Below, in pieces: positions 22,257 through 32,283 of a stretch of DNA of 33,110 nucleotides. This stretch comes from an uncultured Nitrospira sp. (GTDB lineage Bacteria; Nitrospirota; Nitrospiria; Nitrospirales; Nitrospiraceae): NCBI GenBank assembly GCA_902500745.1, contig CABVRS010000019.1, positions 1 to 33,110 on the forward strand, read 5' to 3'. Position 1 is the stretch's first letter. Every line of letters begins with the position of its first letter. The notes beneath the pieces are model-generated. The model ran no database searches, was not told where the DNA came from, and was given only the letters and a program-made list of their open reading frames with translations. Position numbers and translations under genes: made by a program.

Positions 22257-23671
22257 GCAGGCTCTTTCTCAGACAGCCCCTCTGCGTCCTCACCAAGATC
22301 GAGGCCGAACCGTTCGGCCATTCGATAGAGAGTCCGTCTATCGATCCCAAGGATTTTTGCCGCCTTCACTTTATTGCCCTTCATTTCCTTCAGCACCCGC
22401 ATCAGATGACGTTTTTCTACTTCCTCTAGCGTGAGGTAGGCCTCATCCGGATGATTGATGAGCTGATGCTGGGCATTGACCTCCGCGGTCGCGCCTCGAC
22501 GAATCGCTTCAGGCAAATCTTCTGGTGTCAGCAAGGGTCCATGACTCAACGACACGGCCCGCTCAATGGCGTTTTCAAGCTCTCGCACGTTGCCCGGCCA
22601 TCCATAGTCGGTCAAAAGCGCCATCGCGTCCGGCAACACACCCCGCACCGCATGGTCGGCCCCTGCCGCGCACTTCTGCAAGAAGTGATGAACCAACATC
22701 GGAATATCTTCCCGCCGTTCCGACAATGACGGTAAGGTAATGGGAACGACTTTTAGACGATAGAAGAGATCATCCCGAAACTTTCCTTCTTTCACGAGTT
22801 GTTCAAGATCCCGATTGGTCGCGGCAATGATCCGAACATCCACCTTGGTGGAGGCCGTGCTCCCGACTCGGCGCACTTCTTGGTCCTGCATCACCCGCAA
22901 CAACTTCACCTGTAACGCCTGCCCTAGTTCACCGATCTCATCGAGAAACAGCGTCCCTTCGTTGGCCGATTCAAAGAGCCCCATCTTGGTTCCCACCGCC
23001 CCAGTGAAGGCTCCCTTCTCATACCCAAACATCTCCGACTCCAACAGCGTATCGGGCAACGCCCCACAATTGACCGGGATGAACGGTTTCTCACGACGCG
23101 GGCCGTTGGTATGAATGGCACGGGCAATCAGCTCTTTCCCGGTTCCGCTTTCCCCCTGCAGCAAGACCGTGCTCTTGCTGTCGGCGACACGCGCCACCAG
23201 CTTGTAGACCTCGAGCATCGCCGTACTGCTTCCGACCAACGGAGACCATTCGTCTTTGCTTTTCAATTCTTGTCGGAACCGTGCGTTCTCTTGGAGCAAT
23301 CGACAGTGATCCAGACCGCGTTTGACGACCAGCTTGATGTCCTCTTTCTTAAACGGTTTCGCCAAATAATCGTATGCACCCTGCTTGATTGCTTCAATCG
23401 CTCCTTCCAGAGAGCCGAACGCGGTCAACACCACCACCACGGTATGTGGGTTCGTGCGCTTAAATTCCCGCAAGACGGTGAGCCCATCCACGGCCCCCAT
23501 GCGGATATCCGTCAATACCAAATCGACCCGGCCTTGTCGTCCACGCGCGATCACGGCTTCTCCGCTGGAAAACGCTTCCACGTGATAGCCTTCTTTTCGT
23601 AACGCGTCTGCCAAAAGTTCACGGGCGACCGCATCGTCGTCGGCCACGAGAATTGTCGCTGGTTGTATCAC
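22253..23671 (-). CDS. NtrC-family sigma-54-dependent response regulator
   Basis: A 472-aa three-domain regulator. The receiver (1-120) has Asp11/Asp12, phosphoacceptor Asp55 (DLVLTDIRMG) and Lys105 (YLAKPF). The AAA+ domain (about 145-380) has Walker A GESGTGKE (173-180), the sigma-54 contact loop GAFTGA (220-225) and Walker B LFLDEIGE (241-248). The C-terminal Fis-type HTH is NKVKAAKILGIDRRTLYRMA. It therefore activates sigma-54 promoters when phosphorylated. The start overlaps the stop of the kinase gene by 4 bases, so the kinase upstream is its partner. I did not find a clear -24/-12 promoter in the window, so its targets are not visible here. Confidence 0.95.
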   Translation of the reverse strand: MIQPATILVADDDAVARELLADALRKEGYHVEAFSSGEAVIARGRQGRVDLVLTDIRMGAVDGLTVLREFKRTNPHTVVVVLTAFGSLEGAIEAIKQGAYDYLAKPFKKEDIKLVVKRGLDHCRLLQENARFRQELKSKDEWSPLVGSSTAMLEVYKLVARVADSKSTVLLQGESGTGKELIARAIHTNGPRREKPFIPVNCGALPDTLLESEMFGYEKGAFTGAVGTKMGLFESANEGTLFLDEIGELGQALQVKLLRVMQDQEVRRVGSTASTKVDVRIIAATNRDLEQLVKEGKFRDDLFYRLKVVPITLPSLSERREDIPMLVHHFLQKCAAGADHAVRGVLPDAMALLTDYGWPGNVRELENAIERAVSLSHGPLLTPEDLPEAIRRGATAEVNAQHQLINHPDEAYLTLEEVEKRHLMRVLKEMKGNKVKAAKILGIDRRTLYRMAERFGLDLGEDAEGLSEKEPA

Positions 23672-24864
23672 ACGTCCTCCATCGAATGAGCGAGGTCCCT
23701 CTGTATCGCGGGTAACGTGATGATCACACTCGTCCCGCGACCGATCTCACTCGTCAGGGCCAAGCTCCCACCATGAGCCAGTACGGTTTCGCGACTCAAG
23801 AATAGTCCTAAGCCGGTCCCCTTTCCAATCGCTTTGGTCGTAAAAAACGGCTCAAAGGCTTTTTGCGTATCCGCTTCCGGCATCCCGCATCCTGTATCCT
23901 GAACCGCAAGGGTGAGCACCAGTGGAGGCATTCGGCCAGCGACCGTTGCGCCACGCTCTTGTTCTTCTGCCGTCGCATCGCGAGCTGCGGCAGAAATCGT
24001 GACCGCCCCCCCTAGAGGAGTCGCCGCCAGTGCATTGGCCAGGATATTCACCAAGACCTGATGCATCTTTTCTTTATCGGCCCAGACCAGCGGCAAACCG
24101 AGAGGAATCTGAACCGTCAATGAAATCCCTTTTGCGTGAAAGGCCGGCTCCATCAAGGTGGCAGCCGGACTGACGACGTCCTGTACCACCAGCCATTGAG
24201 GAGCCGGTTGGCGCTGCCGAGTGGAGGACAGCAAGTCCTGAATGATATTCACGACCCGAGTCAGTTGTTCATCGATAATCGCGATCCGCTTCTTCATGTC
24301 CGGGGTCACCCCAGGTTCTTCTTCCAGCGCCTGGACATGCCAGGCGATCGAGTGAAGTGGTGTCCCCACCTCATGGGCGACAGACGCGACCAGCTGTCCG
24401 ACGGCGGCTAACCGTTCCGACCGATTCAATTGATCTTTTGCCTGAACCAGTTGGGTATTGGCCTTGAGCAAACTTTCTGTTTCCTGGGCCAGAGCCGCAC
24501 GGGCGGCTTCTTCGCGTGCCTTCCGCTCTTCCCAACTCACACCCAAATACGCAACCAACAGCAAGACGCCGACCACGACGCTCCGATTGATGACGGCGGC
24601 TTGAAATCGCCCTGGCTTCGTCGGCTGGAGCAGCCCTGAATAGGTAGCGACCACACAGGCCAACACGGTCACCAACATGACGGTGCGATTACGCAGAGTC
24701 GTGACCAACAAGATCGGCAACACATACCCATAGGCGCCGACTACGTTGGCCGGGGAAAATTGTTCAATGACCAGGATAATGAGAAAACAGGCCCCAGCAA
24801 CCCCGAGCGCCAAACGGTCGCGAGGCGTCAGCGCGATCATAGACCCACGCCGCTCCGACGGCAT
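23668..24864 (-). CDS. Membrane sensor histidine kinase (NtrB-like partner)
   Basis: A 398-aa kinase. About four transmembrane segments cover residues 18-110 (for example [19 protein letters not shown] and [15 protein letters not shown]) with little periplasmic loop, then a coiled coil (115-150). The HisKA box has the phospho-His at residue 164 ([13 protein letters not shown]). The catalytic domain shows the N box ([11 protein letters not shown], 273-282), DTGCGMP (323-329), FEPFFTTK and GTGLGLFLS (G2). The lack of a large sensor domain suggests that it senses the membrane itself or a partner protein. It ends with a 4-base overlap into the NtrC-type gene. It lies 55 bases after malQ on the same strand. 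Confidence 0.94.
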   Translation of the reverse strand: MPSERRGSMIALTPRDRLALGVAGACFLIILVIEQFSPANVVGAYGYVLPILLVTTLRNRTVMLVTVLACVVATYSGLLQPTKPGRFQAAVINRSVVVGVLLLVAYLGVSWEERKAREEAARAALAQETESLLKANTQLVQAKDQLNRSERLAAVGQLVASVAHEVGTPLHSIAWHVQALEEEPGVTPDMKKRIAIIDEQLTRVVNIIQDLLSSTRQRQPAPQWLVVQDVVSPAATLMEPAFHAKGISLTVQIPLGLPLVWADKEKMHQVLVNILANALAATPLGGAVTISAAARDATAEEQERGATVAGRMPPLVLTLAVQDTGCGMPEADTQKAFEPFFTTKAIGKGTGLGLFLSRETVLAHGGSLALTSEIGRGTSVIITLPAIQRDLAHSMEDV

Positions 24865-24919
24865 GTACCATTATTTACCCAAGACAATGACGTACACACG
24901 GGGTCGCTCACAGACGCTC

Positions 24920-27172
24920 TCACACAGAAGGACGGATCTCACGTAGCTGCGCTGCCAGCCGTTCGAATCGAGAGTCTTGAGTCAACTCTTCGACGGGAAG
25001 GCCCAACTTTCGACGCCAATTGGGATGCTGATCCAACGTCCCAGGCAGATTGGCCTGGGCACGGGTCCCGATCACGTCATCAATGTTCGCTAACACCATC
25101 CAGGCCGGGCTTCGAGCCAAGTACTGGTGAAGAGCCTCTACCAGCTCGACCGTCATCGACGGCACCTGGGCTGGATCGTTCGAGACACCGGGAGGCAGGA
25201 GTCCTTCGGACTGCAGCGCGGCGAGAATACCGGCTTTCTCCCATTGCCGCTCAGACAACATCGCGGACCGTGCTTGTTCGGAAGGAACGAGACTGAGGCT
25301 GGATCGTGCCTCAATATCGGCCCCTTCCCAATATCCGCTGAGAGTCGCAAGATCGTGGGTCGTGACGACGGCGAGCGCTTGGGCTGGATAGTGAGCCGGC
25401 GGCTTCCAGTCTCCTGAATGAGTCCGTTCAAAATACAAGACTCGATACGACAAGACCCCTGCCGCCTCGAGCCGATGCCGCACCCAATCAGGAACCGTCC
25501 CAAGATCTTCCCCGATCACCACCGTATTGGCCCGCACACTTTCCAGCGCCAAGATCGCGAGTAGTTCCTCATCACGGTAATGGACATACGTCCCCATTGA
25601 AGCAGGAAGGCCACGCGGGATCCAAAACAGCCGAAAGAGCGCCATGACATGATCAAGTCGAATCGCACCACCGTAACGGAGGTTTTTGCGGAGCAGTTCG
25701 ATGACGTACTGATAGCCGCTCGCGCGAAGTCGGAGCGGGTCGAGCGGGGGGAATCCCCAATTCTGCCCTTCCGGAGCGAAGGCGTCAGGAGGAGCGCCGC
25801 AATCGGCATTCAACGCCAAGACGCCTTGAGATCGCCATCCGTCGGCGCCATAGCGATCGCTCCCTAATGCGAGATCGTGATAGAACCCGATCGGCATCCG
25901 GGCCTCTTGCGTCTGCTTCACCAACGCACACATCTGGTCGGCGGCCAGCCATTGCAGATACTGAAAAAATCGCACGCGCTGCATGTGCCGACGTCGAAAC
26001 TCCCCCACGGCTTCCGATGTCGGAATGTGATAGGACTCCGGCCAGTCCACCCACGTAGCCGATACTCCGTGCTCGGCTTGCTGCGCTTCTTCCAATGCCT
26101 GAAACAGCGCATAGGAGGTGAGCGATTCTCCTTCGCGCTCGGTGAATCGATGGAAGCTCCACCCACGCTCCGTCGTCGGCTGCAATGCCGGCTCGTCACC
26201 GTCAAAATGTTCTCTGAGAAACGCCTCATAGCAGAGCTCAAGCACCTCGCGTTTGATCGACGCAACCGCATCGTACTCGACCAATTCTCCTCGTTTGACC
26301 GCATCGAGCCGCGCACGAAACGATGGGTCAGCGAGCCGGGTGTTCATCTCCGGGGCCGTGCGATACTCCGCAACCTGTTCAAGATCGATATACAGATCAT
26401 TCAAAAATAGACGGCTGGTCGGTGAATAGGGACTGATGTGATAGGGCGTGGTATTTTTGAGTGCATGGAGCGGGTTGAGCCCGATGACGGCTGCCCCCAA
26501 CTGTCGCCCGGCCCATTCCACAACGGAAGCCAGGTCTCCAAAATCGCCGACCCCCCAATTCCGATCACTCCGCAGCGAATAGAGCTGCAGGGCAATGCCC
26601 CACCATCGCACGCCTTGCTGTAACTGAGCAGGAAGATAACAACGCTCCGGCGCCACGATGAAACGGCTGGTCGCATCAACCTGACTGCCGCCGGCTTTTG
26701 CACAGACCGTCAGGGAATGGTAGCCGATCGGGAGATCCAGCGGAACAGCCAGCGCCACGCGGACAAACCGACGTCCGTGAACCGTACGCGTCTCTTCAAT
26801 TCGAAGCCCCGGCCCCTCCGTTTGCTCACACTGCTGTTCCCCGGATTCTAACCGGAGCGACCAGTGCACGTGCAGGAGAGTCTCATCGGTGGTTTCACAG
26901 GGGACATAGCAAGACCATGTCCCTACTGCACGCCCTGACCGAATCACATGGACCGGTTCGCACCCTTGCAACCAGGGGCGATTGTCCCATCTCGTGAGTT
27001 CCTCGATCAGCTCCTCGCGGCTCGCAACTCGTAGCCCCATCGCGGAAAGAATCGCCTGGCGCGTTTCATCCGTCGTGACATGGCATACCCCGGCAATGTC
27101 ATGGTAATCGGCGACAATCCCTGCCCGATCGGCCAACATGCGCAGAAGATCGCGTTCAGACTGGTCGTACAT
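24920..27172 (-). CDS. malQ: 4-alpha-glucanotransferase (amylomaltase)
   Basis: A 750-aa GH77 enzyme that transfers alpha-1,4-glucan segments in glycogen or maltodextrin metabolism. It is of the long form with an N-terminal extension (about 1-190, helical then beta, holding carbohydrate-binding-like strands) before the catalytic barrel. Barrel signatures are QLYSLRSDRNWGVGDFGDLA, GLNPLHAL and YSPTSRLFLNDLYIDLE. The catalytic Asp lies in IRLDHVMAL (about residue 507), the acid/base Glu in VIGEDLGTVP (about 553), and a further Asp in TTHDLATLSGYW. It sits between a TolC-like gene (21 bases before) and the sensor kinase, an odd neighbour for an exporter. No other glycogen gene is in view. Confidence 0.95.
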   Translation of the reverse strand: MYDQSERDLLRMLADRAGIVADYHDIAGVCHVTTDETRQAILSAMGLRVASREELIEELTRWDNRPWLQGCEPVHVIRSGRAVGTWSCYVPCETTDETLLHVHWSLRLESGEQQCEQTEGPGLRIEETRTVHGRRFVRVALAVPLDLPIGYHSLTVCAKAGGSQVDATSRFIVAPERCYLPAQLQQGVRWWGIALQLYSLRSDRNWGVGDFGDLASVVEWAGRQLGAAVIGLNPLHALKNTTPYHISPYSPTSRLFLNDLYIDLEQVAEYRTAPEMNTRLADPSFRARLDAVKRGELVEYDAVASIKREVLELCYEAFLREHFDGDEPALQPTTERGWSFHRFTEREGESLTSYALFQALEEAQQAEHGVSATWVDWPESYHIPTSEAVGEFRRRHMQRVRFFQYLQWLAADQMCALVKQTQEARMPIGFYHDLALGSDRYGADGWRSQGVLALNADCGAPPDAFAPEGQNWGFPPLDPLRLRASGYQYVIELLRKNLRYGGAIRLDHVMALFRLFWIPRGLPASMGTYVHYRDEELLAILALESVRANTVVIGEDLGTVPDWVRHRLEAAGVLSYRVLYFERTHSGDWKPPAHYPAQALAVVTTHDLATLSGYWEGADIEARSSLSLVPSEQARSAMLSERQWEKAGILAALQSEGLLPPGVSNDPAQVPSMTVELVEALHQYLARSPAWMVLANIDDVIGTRAQANLPGTLDQHPNWRRKLGLPVEELTQDSRFERLAAQLREIRPSV

Positions 27173-27193
27173 GCCGGGAGTGTGAGTGAAGGG

Positions 27194-28594
27194 CTACTTT
27201 AAGTCAAGGTATCGTGATGCTCTTTGTTCTGCCCGAGAGTCTTCGTTCAGCCTGTGTAAACTACCCGTTGAACGGGCGAAATTGATTCGCGCGGCATTCA
27301 GTTGAAAGAGTGCGTTGACGAGGTTTTCTCTGGCGCGAGTCACGGCCGACAGTCCGTTCGTCAGCTCAAAATGACTGGCGGAGCTCATCACGGCGTATCG
27401 TTCCCGCGCCAGATCGAGCTCGGTCGTGGCCATGTGCAGACCAGCCTGCGCGATGCTGACTTGTTCGTTTGCCGAGGCTAAGGAAGCCAGCGCATCATGC
27501 ACTTCCATTTTCACGTGATTGAGCACCGATTTCAGACGAAGCGTCTCCTGCTGCAGTTGGCTTCGCGCTTGTGCGATGCGGCCTTCACGCTGCGCCCCAT
27601 CAAAGATGGGAATCTGAAGGGTCAGCGCCATATTGTAGGTATCGAGGGTATTATTCCAGCGGTTCCCGATGAGTCCGTACTCGCCCTGAGCTACCAACGA
27701 TGGTACCCGTTCCCCGGTGATGGAGGAATAGGTCAGCTCCGAAGCTTTCACGCGGATCGCCTGGGCCCGAACTTCCGGCCGTTGGCTCAACGCAGTATCA
27801 ACCGCTCCTTCTGGCGTGGGCATAGTAGGAACACCGATCATCCATTCATCGGTCAACGCCAACGCGCTCTCGATGGGAAGGGCCAGCAGATTGATGAGGG
27901 TCAGCTTGGCATGTTCGAGCTCATACCGGGCCGACGAACCCTGTTGCCGCTCCACCGCCAATTGCGCCTCAAGTCTGGCGAGATCGAGTCGCGTCGCGAC
28001 ACCTCCGCGCTGCCGCTGCCGGATAGTGCCGAGTAACTCATTCATCACCAGCTGATTGGCCTCGTGCATCTTGACCATCGCCATGGCCTTCAACCCTTCC
28101 ATGTAGGCAAGGCCTACGCTGGCCATCGTGTCCAACATGCGCGCTTCCGATTCCTGCTCAGTCACCTGCAGCGATTCCCGGGATGCCCGCCAGCGTTGAA
28201 TTAAGCTGAGGCTGAACAGGTGTTGTGTCGCGCTGATCCGTGTATCGAAAATACTAAACGGATCGGTCCGCACCGGGGACAGTCCGATCGTTCCAAGGAA
28301 TTGCGTTTGCTTGGTTTGCCGAATGTTGGCCGATAGCGTGGGCAACATCGCACCGAACTGGGTCCGCACGTGGCCCTGCGCCTCCTGTATACGTTCCTTG
28401 TACAGAAGCACATCGGGATTGTTGTTGAGCGCTGCGGTCAATGCCGCTTGCAGGGTGAGCGGCAGGAGGTGAGAGGCGGGTGCCGGTGGGGACGGAATCG
28501 GCTCTCCGCTTAAGACATCAGCGGACATGGAATCGGCAACCAGGATTCCCGTCGCCAACGCACACACACCAAGAGCGATGCGCCATGCGGTCAT
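27194..28594 (-). CDS. TolC-family outer-membrane channel of the type I exporter
   Basis: A 466-aa protein with a signal peptide (MTAWRIALGVCALATGILVA, cleavage near ADS). It has the two repeated TolC/OEP halves of long helices and strands: LTLQAALTAALNNNPDVLLY, TRLDLARLEAQLAVERQQGS, then VRAQAIRVKASELTYSSITG, NMALTLQIPIFDGAQREGRI, and ARERYAVMSSASHFELTNGL. These build the outer-membrane barrel and periplasmic tunnel. It starts 4 bases after the HlyD-type gene, so with that gene and the ABC transporter it completes a dedicated type I secretion system. Confidence 0.92.
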   Translation of the reverse strand: MTAWRIALGVCALATGILVADSMSADVLSGEPIPSPPAPASHLLPLTLQAALTAALNNNPDVLLYKERIQEAQGHVRTQFGAMLPTLSANIRQTKQTQFLGTIGLSPVRTDPFSIFDTRISATQHLFSLSLIQRWRASRESLQVTEQESEARMLDTMASVGLAYMEGLKAMAMVKMHEANQLVMNELLGTIRQRQRGGVATRLDLARLEAQLAVERQQGSSARYELEHAKLTLINLLALPIESALALTDEWMIGVPTMPTPEGAVDTALSQRPEVRAQAIRVKASELTYSSITGERVPSLVAQGEYGLIGNRWNNTLDTYNMALTLQIPIFDGAQREGRIAQARSQLQQETLRLKSVLNHVKMEVHDALASLASANEQVSIAQAGLHMATTELDLARERYAVMSSASHFELTNGLSAVTRARENLVNALFQLNAARINFARSTGSLHRLNEDSRAEQRASRYLDLK

Positions 28595-28598
28595 GTGC

Positions 28599-29993
28599 TT
28601 ACCGCTCTCTCAGACTTTCTTGCATGGATTTGAGCAATGGACTCAGCAAATATTCGACGATACGGCGCTGACCCGTTTTGATCTCAACGGTCACGGCCAT
28701 CCCAGGCGAAAGATGGACCTGTTTGCCTTCGACCTGAATGGTCCCTCGATCCATACTGACTCTTGTGGGATACACGAGGCCCACGTTTTCGATGGGCGCT
28801 GCGTCATTCGAGACCGTCACCACATGCCCAGGAATGGTGCCGTAGAGGGTGAATTGAAACGTTTCGACCTTAATTTCAACCGGCTGTCCTTCCCGTACAA
28901 ATCCCACATCTTTGTTTTCGACCTGAGCCTCCACCTCGACCGGATGATCCTTCGGCACCACAATCAACAACTGTTGAGCCGGTGTCACGACACCGCCCAC
29001 CGTATGCACGGCCAATTGCTGCACCACCCCGTCGATCGGTGCAACCAGACGCTGCAATCCGGCCTTTTGATCGGCTTTGGTCACCTCCTGCGCCAGTGAG
29101 GCGGCTTTGGTTTCAAGCGCCGAGAGCTCGGCCTGTTTCGTTTGCTGGAATTCGGACCGCATCGCCCGGTAGTGTGTGTCCGCCTCGGCGAGCGCCGCTC
29201 GGTCTTGTTGGAGTTTCTTCTTTTGACCGGCCAATTCCTGTGCCTTGTCGATTCGCTGCCCTTCCGCCTGAAGGAAGTCCATCTTGGTCACGGCACCGTG
29301 TTCAAGCAACTGCTTGTAGGCCTCGGCTCGTTCGACCTCCATCGGCACTGTGGCGTCCAACCGACGAAGATTTTCCTTCGTTTGGTCGACGACAGCCCGG
29401 CGTTGATCGATGAGATGCTGGGCCGCCGACACCTTGGCGTGATACTCGGCCAACTGGTCTCGCAGCAACTGCTGTTGCAACAGCACATACGCCTCTTCCG
29501 CATCGGCCGGTGCTTCGAACGTGGCCTGGTCTTGAATGAGAGCCCGCAAGCGAGCGGCGTCTACTTTTGCGGCTCGATACTCGTTGACGGCGCGAGTCCT
29601 GTCCGCGACATTGAGCGTCGAATCAAGTTCGATCAAGACATCGCCCTGCTTCACAACCTGCCCATCCTGGACATGAATGGATGCAATCACCCCGGCTTCG
29701 TAGGGCTGAATGATCTTTGAATATCCACTGGGAATGATCTTGCCTGGAGCCGTTGCGACAATATCGAGCTGGCCGAATATGGTCCACAACATCCCAGCCG
29801 TGAAGGCGGCCAAGATGGTCCAGAGCAGCGCACGACCGATCGGTGACGGAGGCGCCTGTTGGATCTCCAACACCGCGGGAAGAAACTCGGTGGCCCGCGT
29901 GCTCGGCATGGCATTCCCCATAGGTCGGTTTGATTCGGCCTCCCATGCCGCTTTCCACACCATCCAATGACGAGAAAGAGCCCCGAACGCCAT
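28599..29993 (-). CDS. HlyD-family membrane-fusion adaptor of type I secretion
   Basis: A 464-aa adaptor. A short cytoplasmic N-terminus is followed by one transmembrane helix at about 53-73 (GRALLWTILAAFTAGMLWTI), as in HlyD. A lipoyl half-motif (GKIIPSGYSKIIQPYEAGVI, then VQDGQVVKQGDVLIELD) precedes long coiled coils (about 105-300). Afterwards come the second lipoyl half (LQRLVAPIDGVVQQLAVHTV) and a beta-barrel (VEAQVENKDVGFVREGQPVE), ending in VEIKTGQRRIVEYLLSPLLK. It links the ABC transporter and the TolC-like channel across the periplasm. It starts 33 bases after the ABC gene. Confidence 0.94.
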   Translation of the reverse strand: MAFGALSRHWMVWKAAWEAESNRPMGNAMPSTRATEFLPAVLEIQQAPPSPIGRALLWTILAAFTAGMLWTIFGQLDIVATAPGKIIPSGYSKIIQPYEAGVIASIHVQDGQVVKQGDVLIELDSTLNVADRTRAVNEYRAAKVDAARLRALIQDQATFEAPADAEEAYVLLQQQLLRDQLAEYHAKVSAAQHLIDQRRAVVDQTKENLRRLDATVPMEVERAEAYKQLLEHGAVTKMDFLQAEGQRIDKAQELAGQKKKLQQDRAALAEADTHYRAMRSEFQQTKQAELSALETKAASLAQEVTKADQKAGLQRLVAPIDGVVQQLAVHTVGGVVTPAQQLLIVVPKDHPVEVEAQVENKDVGFVREGQPVEIKVETFQFTLYGTIPGHVVTVSNDAAPIENVGLVYPTRVSMDRGTIQVEGKQVHLSPGMAVTVEIKTGQRRIVEYLLSPLLKSMQESLRER

Positions 29994-30026
29994 TCGTTTC
30001 TCCCTGTCCTACGCTATGCGCTTGCC

Positions 30027-32198
30027 CTAGGCAGCTTGATGCGCGTGCAATCGCGCATACAACCCGCTGCCTCGCACCAGATCGTCATGCGTTCCCTGCT
30101 CGACGATCTCGCCCTTCTCGATGACGTAGATGCGATGGGCCTGCCGCACCGTACTCAAGCGATGGGCGATCATGAAGACCGTCCGTCCCTTGGAGATCTG
30201 TGTCATGTTCCGTTGGATCACCGCTTCAGATTCATAGTCCAGCGCGCTGGTGGCCTCGTCGAATATCAGGATACGTGGGTTCGCAACCAAGGCCCGGGCA
30301 ATGGCAATTCGCTGGCGTTGCCCGCCCGACAAGGTGCATCCATGTTCTCCGATCATCGTGTCGTACCCATCCGCTAATTCCAGGATGAACTCATGGGCTC
30401 CGGCGAGTTGTGCCGCTTGCATCACCTGCTCCATCGCCAATCCAGGATCGGTCAAGGCAATGTTGTCCCGCACGGAGGCGTTGAACAGAAAGTTTTCTTG
30501 GAGCACGACTCCGACTTGTCGGCGAAGCCACGCCGGATCAACCTGCATCAAATCTACGCCATCGAGCACAATTCGCCCTCGCTCAGGGACGTACAAACGC
30601 TGCATCAGCTTGGCGATCGTACTCTTTCCGGACCCGGACCGTCCGACAATGCCGATGATCCAACCTGGCTCCACTGCAAACGACACCTTCCGGATGATCT
30701 CCGGACCATCAGGCCGGTAGCGAAAGACGACGTCCTCAAACCGTACATGCCCCTTCACGTCAGGAAGTGTGGTTCGATTCGGATTGTATGAAGGCTCTGG
30801 TTGCGTATTGAGCACGTCGCCGAGGCGTTGGACCGAAATCCCCACCTGCTGAAACTCCTGCCACAGACTCACCAGCCGCAGAAGCGGGCCGGTCACTTGT
30901 CCGGACAACATATTGAACGCGATGAGCTGCCCAATGCTCAGATCGCCATCGATCACCCGATACGCACCCACCCATAAGACCGCCACGGTGGTGACCTTTT
31001 GAACACACGTGGCTGAGTGGCCGGCGATCGTCATCAGGCTGGTGGCTCGGAAACTCGCCCGCACGTACCCCGCCAGCTGCTCTTCCCATTTCCGCATCAA
31101 GGGCGGTTCAACGGCCATCGCCTTGACGGTCTGAACCCCACTGACGGCCTCCACCAAAAACGCTTGATTCTCAGCGCCTCGATTGAACTTTTCATGCAAC
31201 CGAGTTCGAATCGCCGGGGTAATGGCCACGGATAACAGCGCATAGATCGGCAGTGACGCCATCACAATGAGTGTGAGGGTCGAACTGTAGAACCACATCA
31301 CCGTCATGAACACAACGGTAAAGACGACATCCAACACCACCGTGACCGAATGGCTGGTCAAGAACTGGCGAATCTGCTCCAACTCACGGACACGCGCGAC
31401 CGTATCGCCGACCCGCCTGGCCTCAAAATAAGAGAGGGGCAGCGCCAAGATGTGGCGAAAGAGTTTAGCCCCCAGGGCGACATCGATGCGATTCGTGGTA
31501 TGCGAAAACAGATAGGTGCGAAGCCCTCCAAGAAGAGCCTCGAACACGGCCATCGTGATCATACCGACGGCCAATACATGGAGCGTCGTAAACCCCTTGT
31601 GCACGAGCACCTTGTCGATCACCACCTGGGTAAACAGCGGGGTCAACAGGGCAAAGAGTTGAAGAAACAAGGAGGCGATCAGCACTTCACCGAAAAACTT
31701 TCGATACTTGACGATCGCCGGGATGAACCACGTGAAGTCGAAGGGGAGATCGTGCAGCCGGAGATTCGCCCGCTTCGTGAAGAGCACCAGATCGCCGGTC
31801 CAGATCATTTCAAAGCGGTCTCGGGAAAGCACGAGAGGCCGCGTCTCGTCGGCATGTTGGACCAACACTTTTTCGCCTTGAACTTTTGCCACGACCAGAT
31901 AGCGTTCATCGACCAACTTCGCCATCGCAGGCAACGGCATCTCGTGCAACTTGCCCCATGTGGTCTTGACCACGCCGGCTTTGAGCCCAACATGCTTAGC
32001 CGCACGCAAGAGCGCGACGTCAGAAAGCGAGTGTCCGGACTGGCCAAACTGATGCTGGAGTTGCGTGCCGTTGGCAGGAAGATCATGGAATCGGGCGAGA
32101 ATCAGAAGACAAATGAGCCCGGTGTCGGTGGGACCGGCGGTCGTCTCTTCGGTAACGGAATCGGATTGCGGAGGCACCCGCGCGGCCTGAGCTGACAT
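30027..32198 (-). CDS. Type I secretion ABC transporter with C39-like (non-cleaving) domain
   Basis: A 723-aa exporter. Residues about 20-145 are a peptidase-C39-like domain; the position of the catalytic Cys (xCG) is Thr26 in DTGLICLLILARFHD, as in HlyB-type CLDs that bind but do not cut the substrate. Membrane domain covers about 155-450 with six segments. The ATPase has Walker A GRSGSGKST (519-527), signature LSGGQRQRIAIARAL from 623, Walker B RILIFDEATSALD with Glu648, and the H-loop IAHRLSTV (His679). The missing peptidase cysteine predicts an uncleaved substrate with a C-terminal signal, RTX-like. No such gene is in the window. First gene of a six-gene minus-strand run. Confidence 0.95.
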   Translation of the reverse strand: MSAQAARVPPQSDSVTEETTAGPTDTGLICLLILARFHDLPANGTQLQHQFGQSGHSLSDVALLRAAKHVGLKAGVVKTTWGKLHEMPLPAMAKLVDERYLVVAKVQGEKVLVQHADETRPLVLSRDRFEMIWTGDLVLFTKRANLRLHDLPFDFTWFIPAIVKYRKFFGEVLIASLFLQLFALLTPLFTQVVIDKVLVHKGFTTLHVLAVGMITMAVFEALLGGLRTYLFSHTTNRIDVALGAKLFRHILALPLSYFEARRVGDTVARVRELEQIRQFLTSHSVTVVLDVVFTVVFMTVMWFYSSTLTLIVMASLPIYALLSVAITPAIRTRLHEKFNRGAENQAFLVEAVSGVQTVKAMAVEPPLMRKWEEQLAGYVRASFRATSLMTIAGHSATCVQKVTTVAVLWVGAYRVIDGDLSIGQLIAFNMLSGQVTGPLLRLVSLWQEFQQVGISVQRLGDVLNTQPEPSYNPNRTTLPDVKGHVRFEDVVFRYRPDGPEIIRKVSFAVEPGWIIGIVGRSGSGKSTIAKLMQRLYVPERGRIVLDGVDLMQVDPAWLRRQVGVVLQENFLFNASVRDNIALTDPGLAMEQVMQAAQLAGAHEFILELADGYDTMIGEHGCTLSGGQRQRIAIARALVANPRILIFDEATSALDYESEAVIQRNMTQISKGRTVFMIAHRLSTVRQAHRIYVIEKGEIVEQGTHDDLVRGSGLYARLHAHQAA

Positions 32199-32209
32199 GC
32201 CGTCATCTT

Positions 32210-32237
32210 AGGATATGGATGACGGATGGCCAAACAA
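32210..32237 (-). promoter_or_regulatory. Weak putative promoter for the secretion operon
   Basis: On the minus strand TTGTTT (32232-32237) and TATCCT (32210-32215) are 16 bases apart and lie directly before the ATG of the ABC gene at 32198. The -10 would leave a very short leader. Matches are modest; no operator is evident. Confidence 0.25.
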
Positions 32238-32283
32238 TTTCGATGATCGACACAGTGCACAAGCCCCCTCACTGCTCGTGCGA

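Noticed and set aside
22253-24864. Sigma-54 (-24/-12) promoters as targets of the NtrC-type regulator
   Set aside because: GGCAC-containing stretches were looked at by eye (e.g. near 2170, 12530, 19922) but none had the TTGC part at the right distance.
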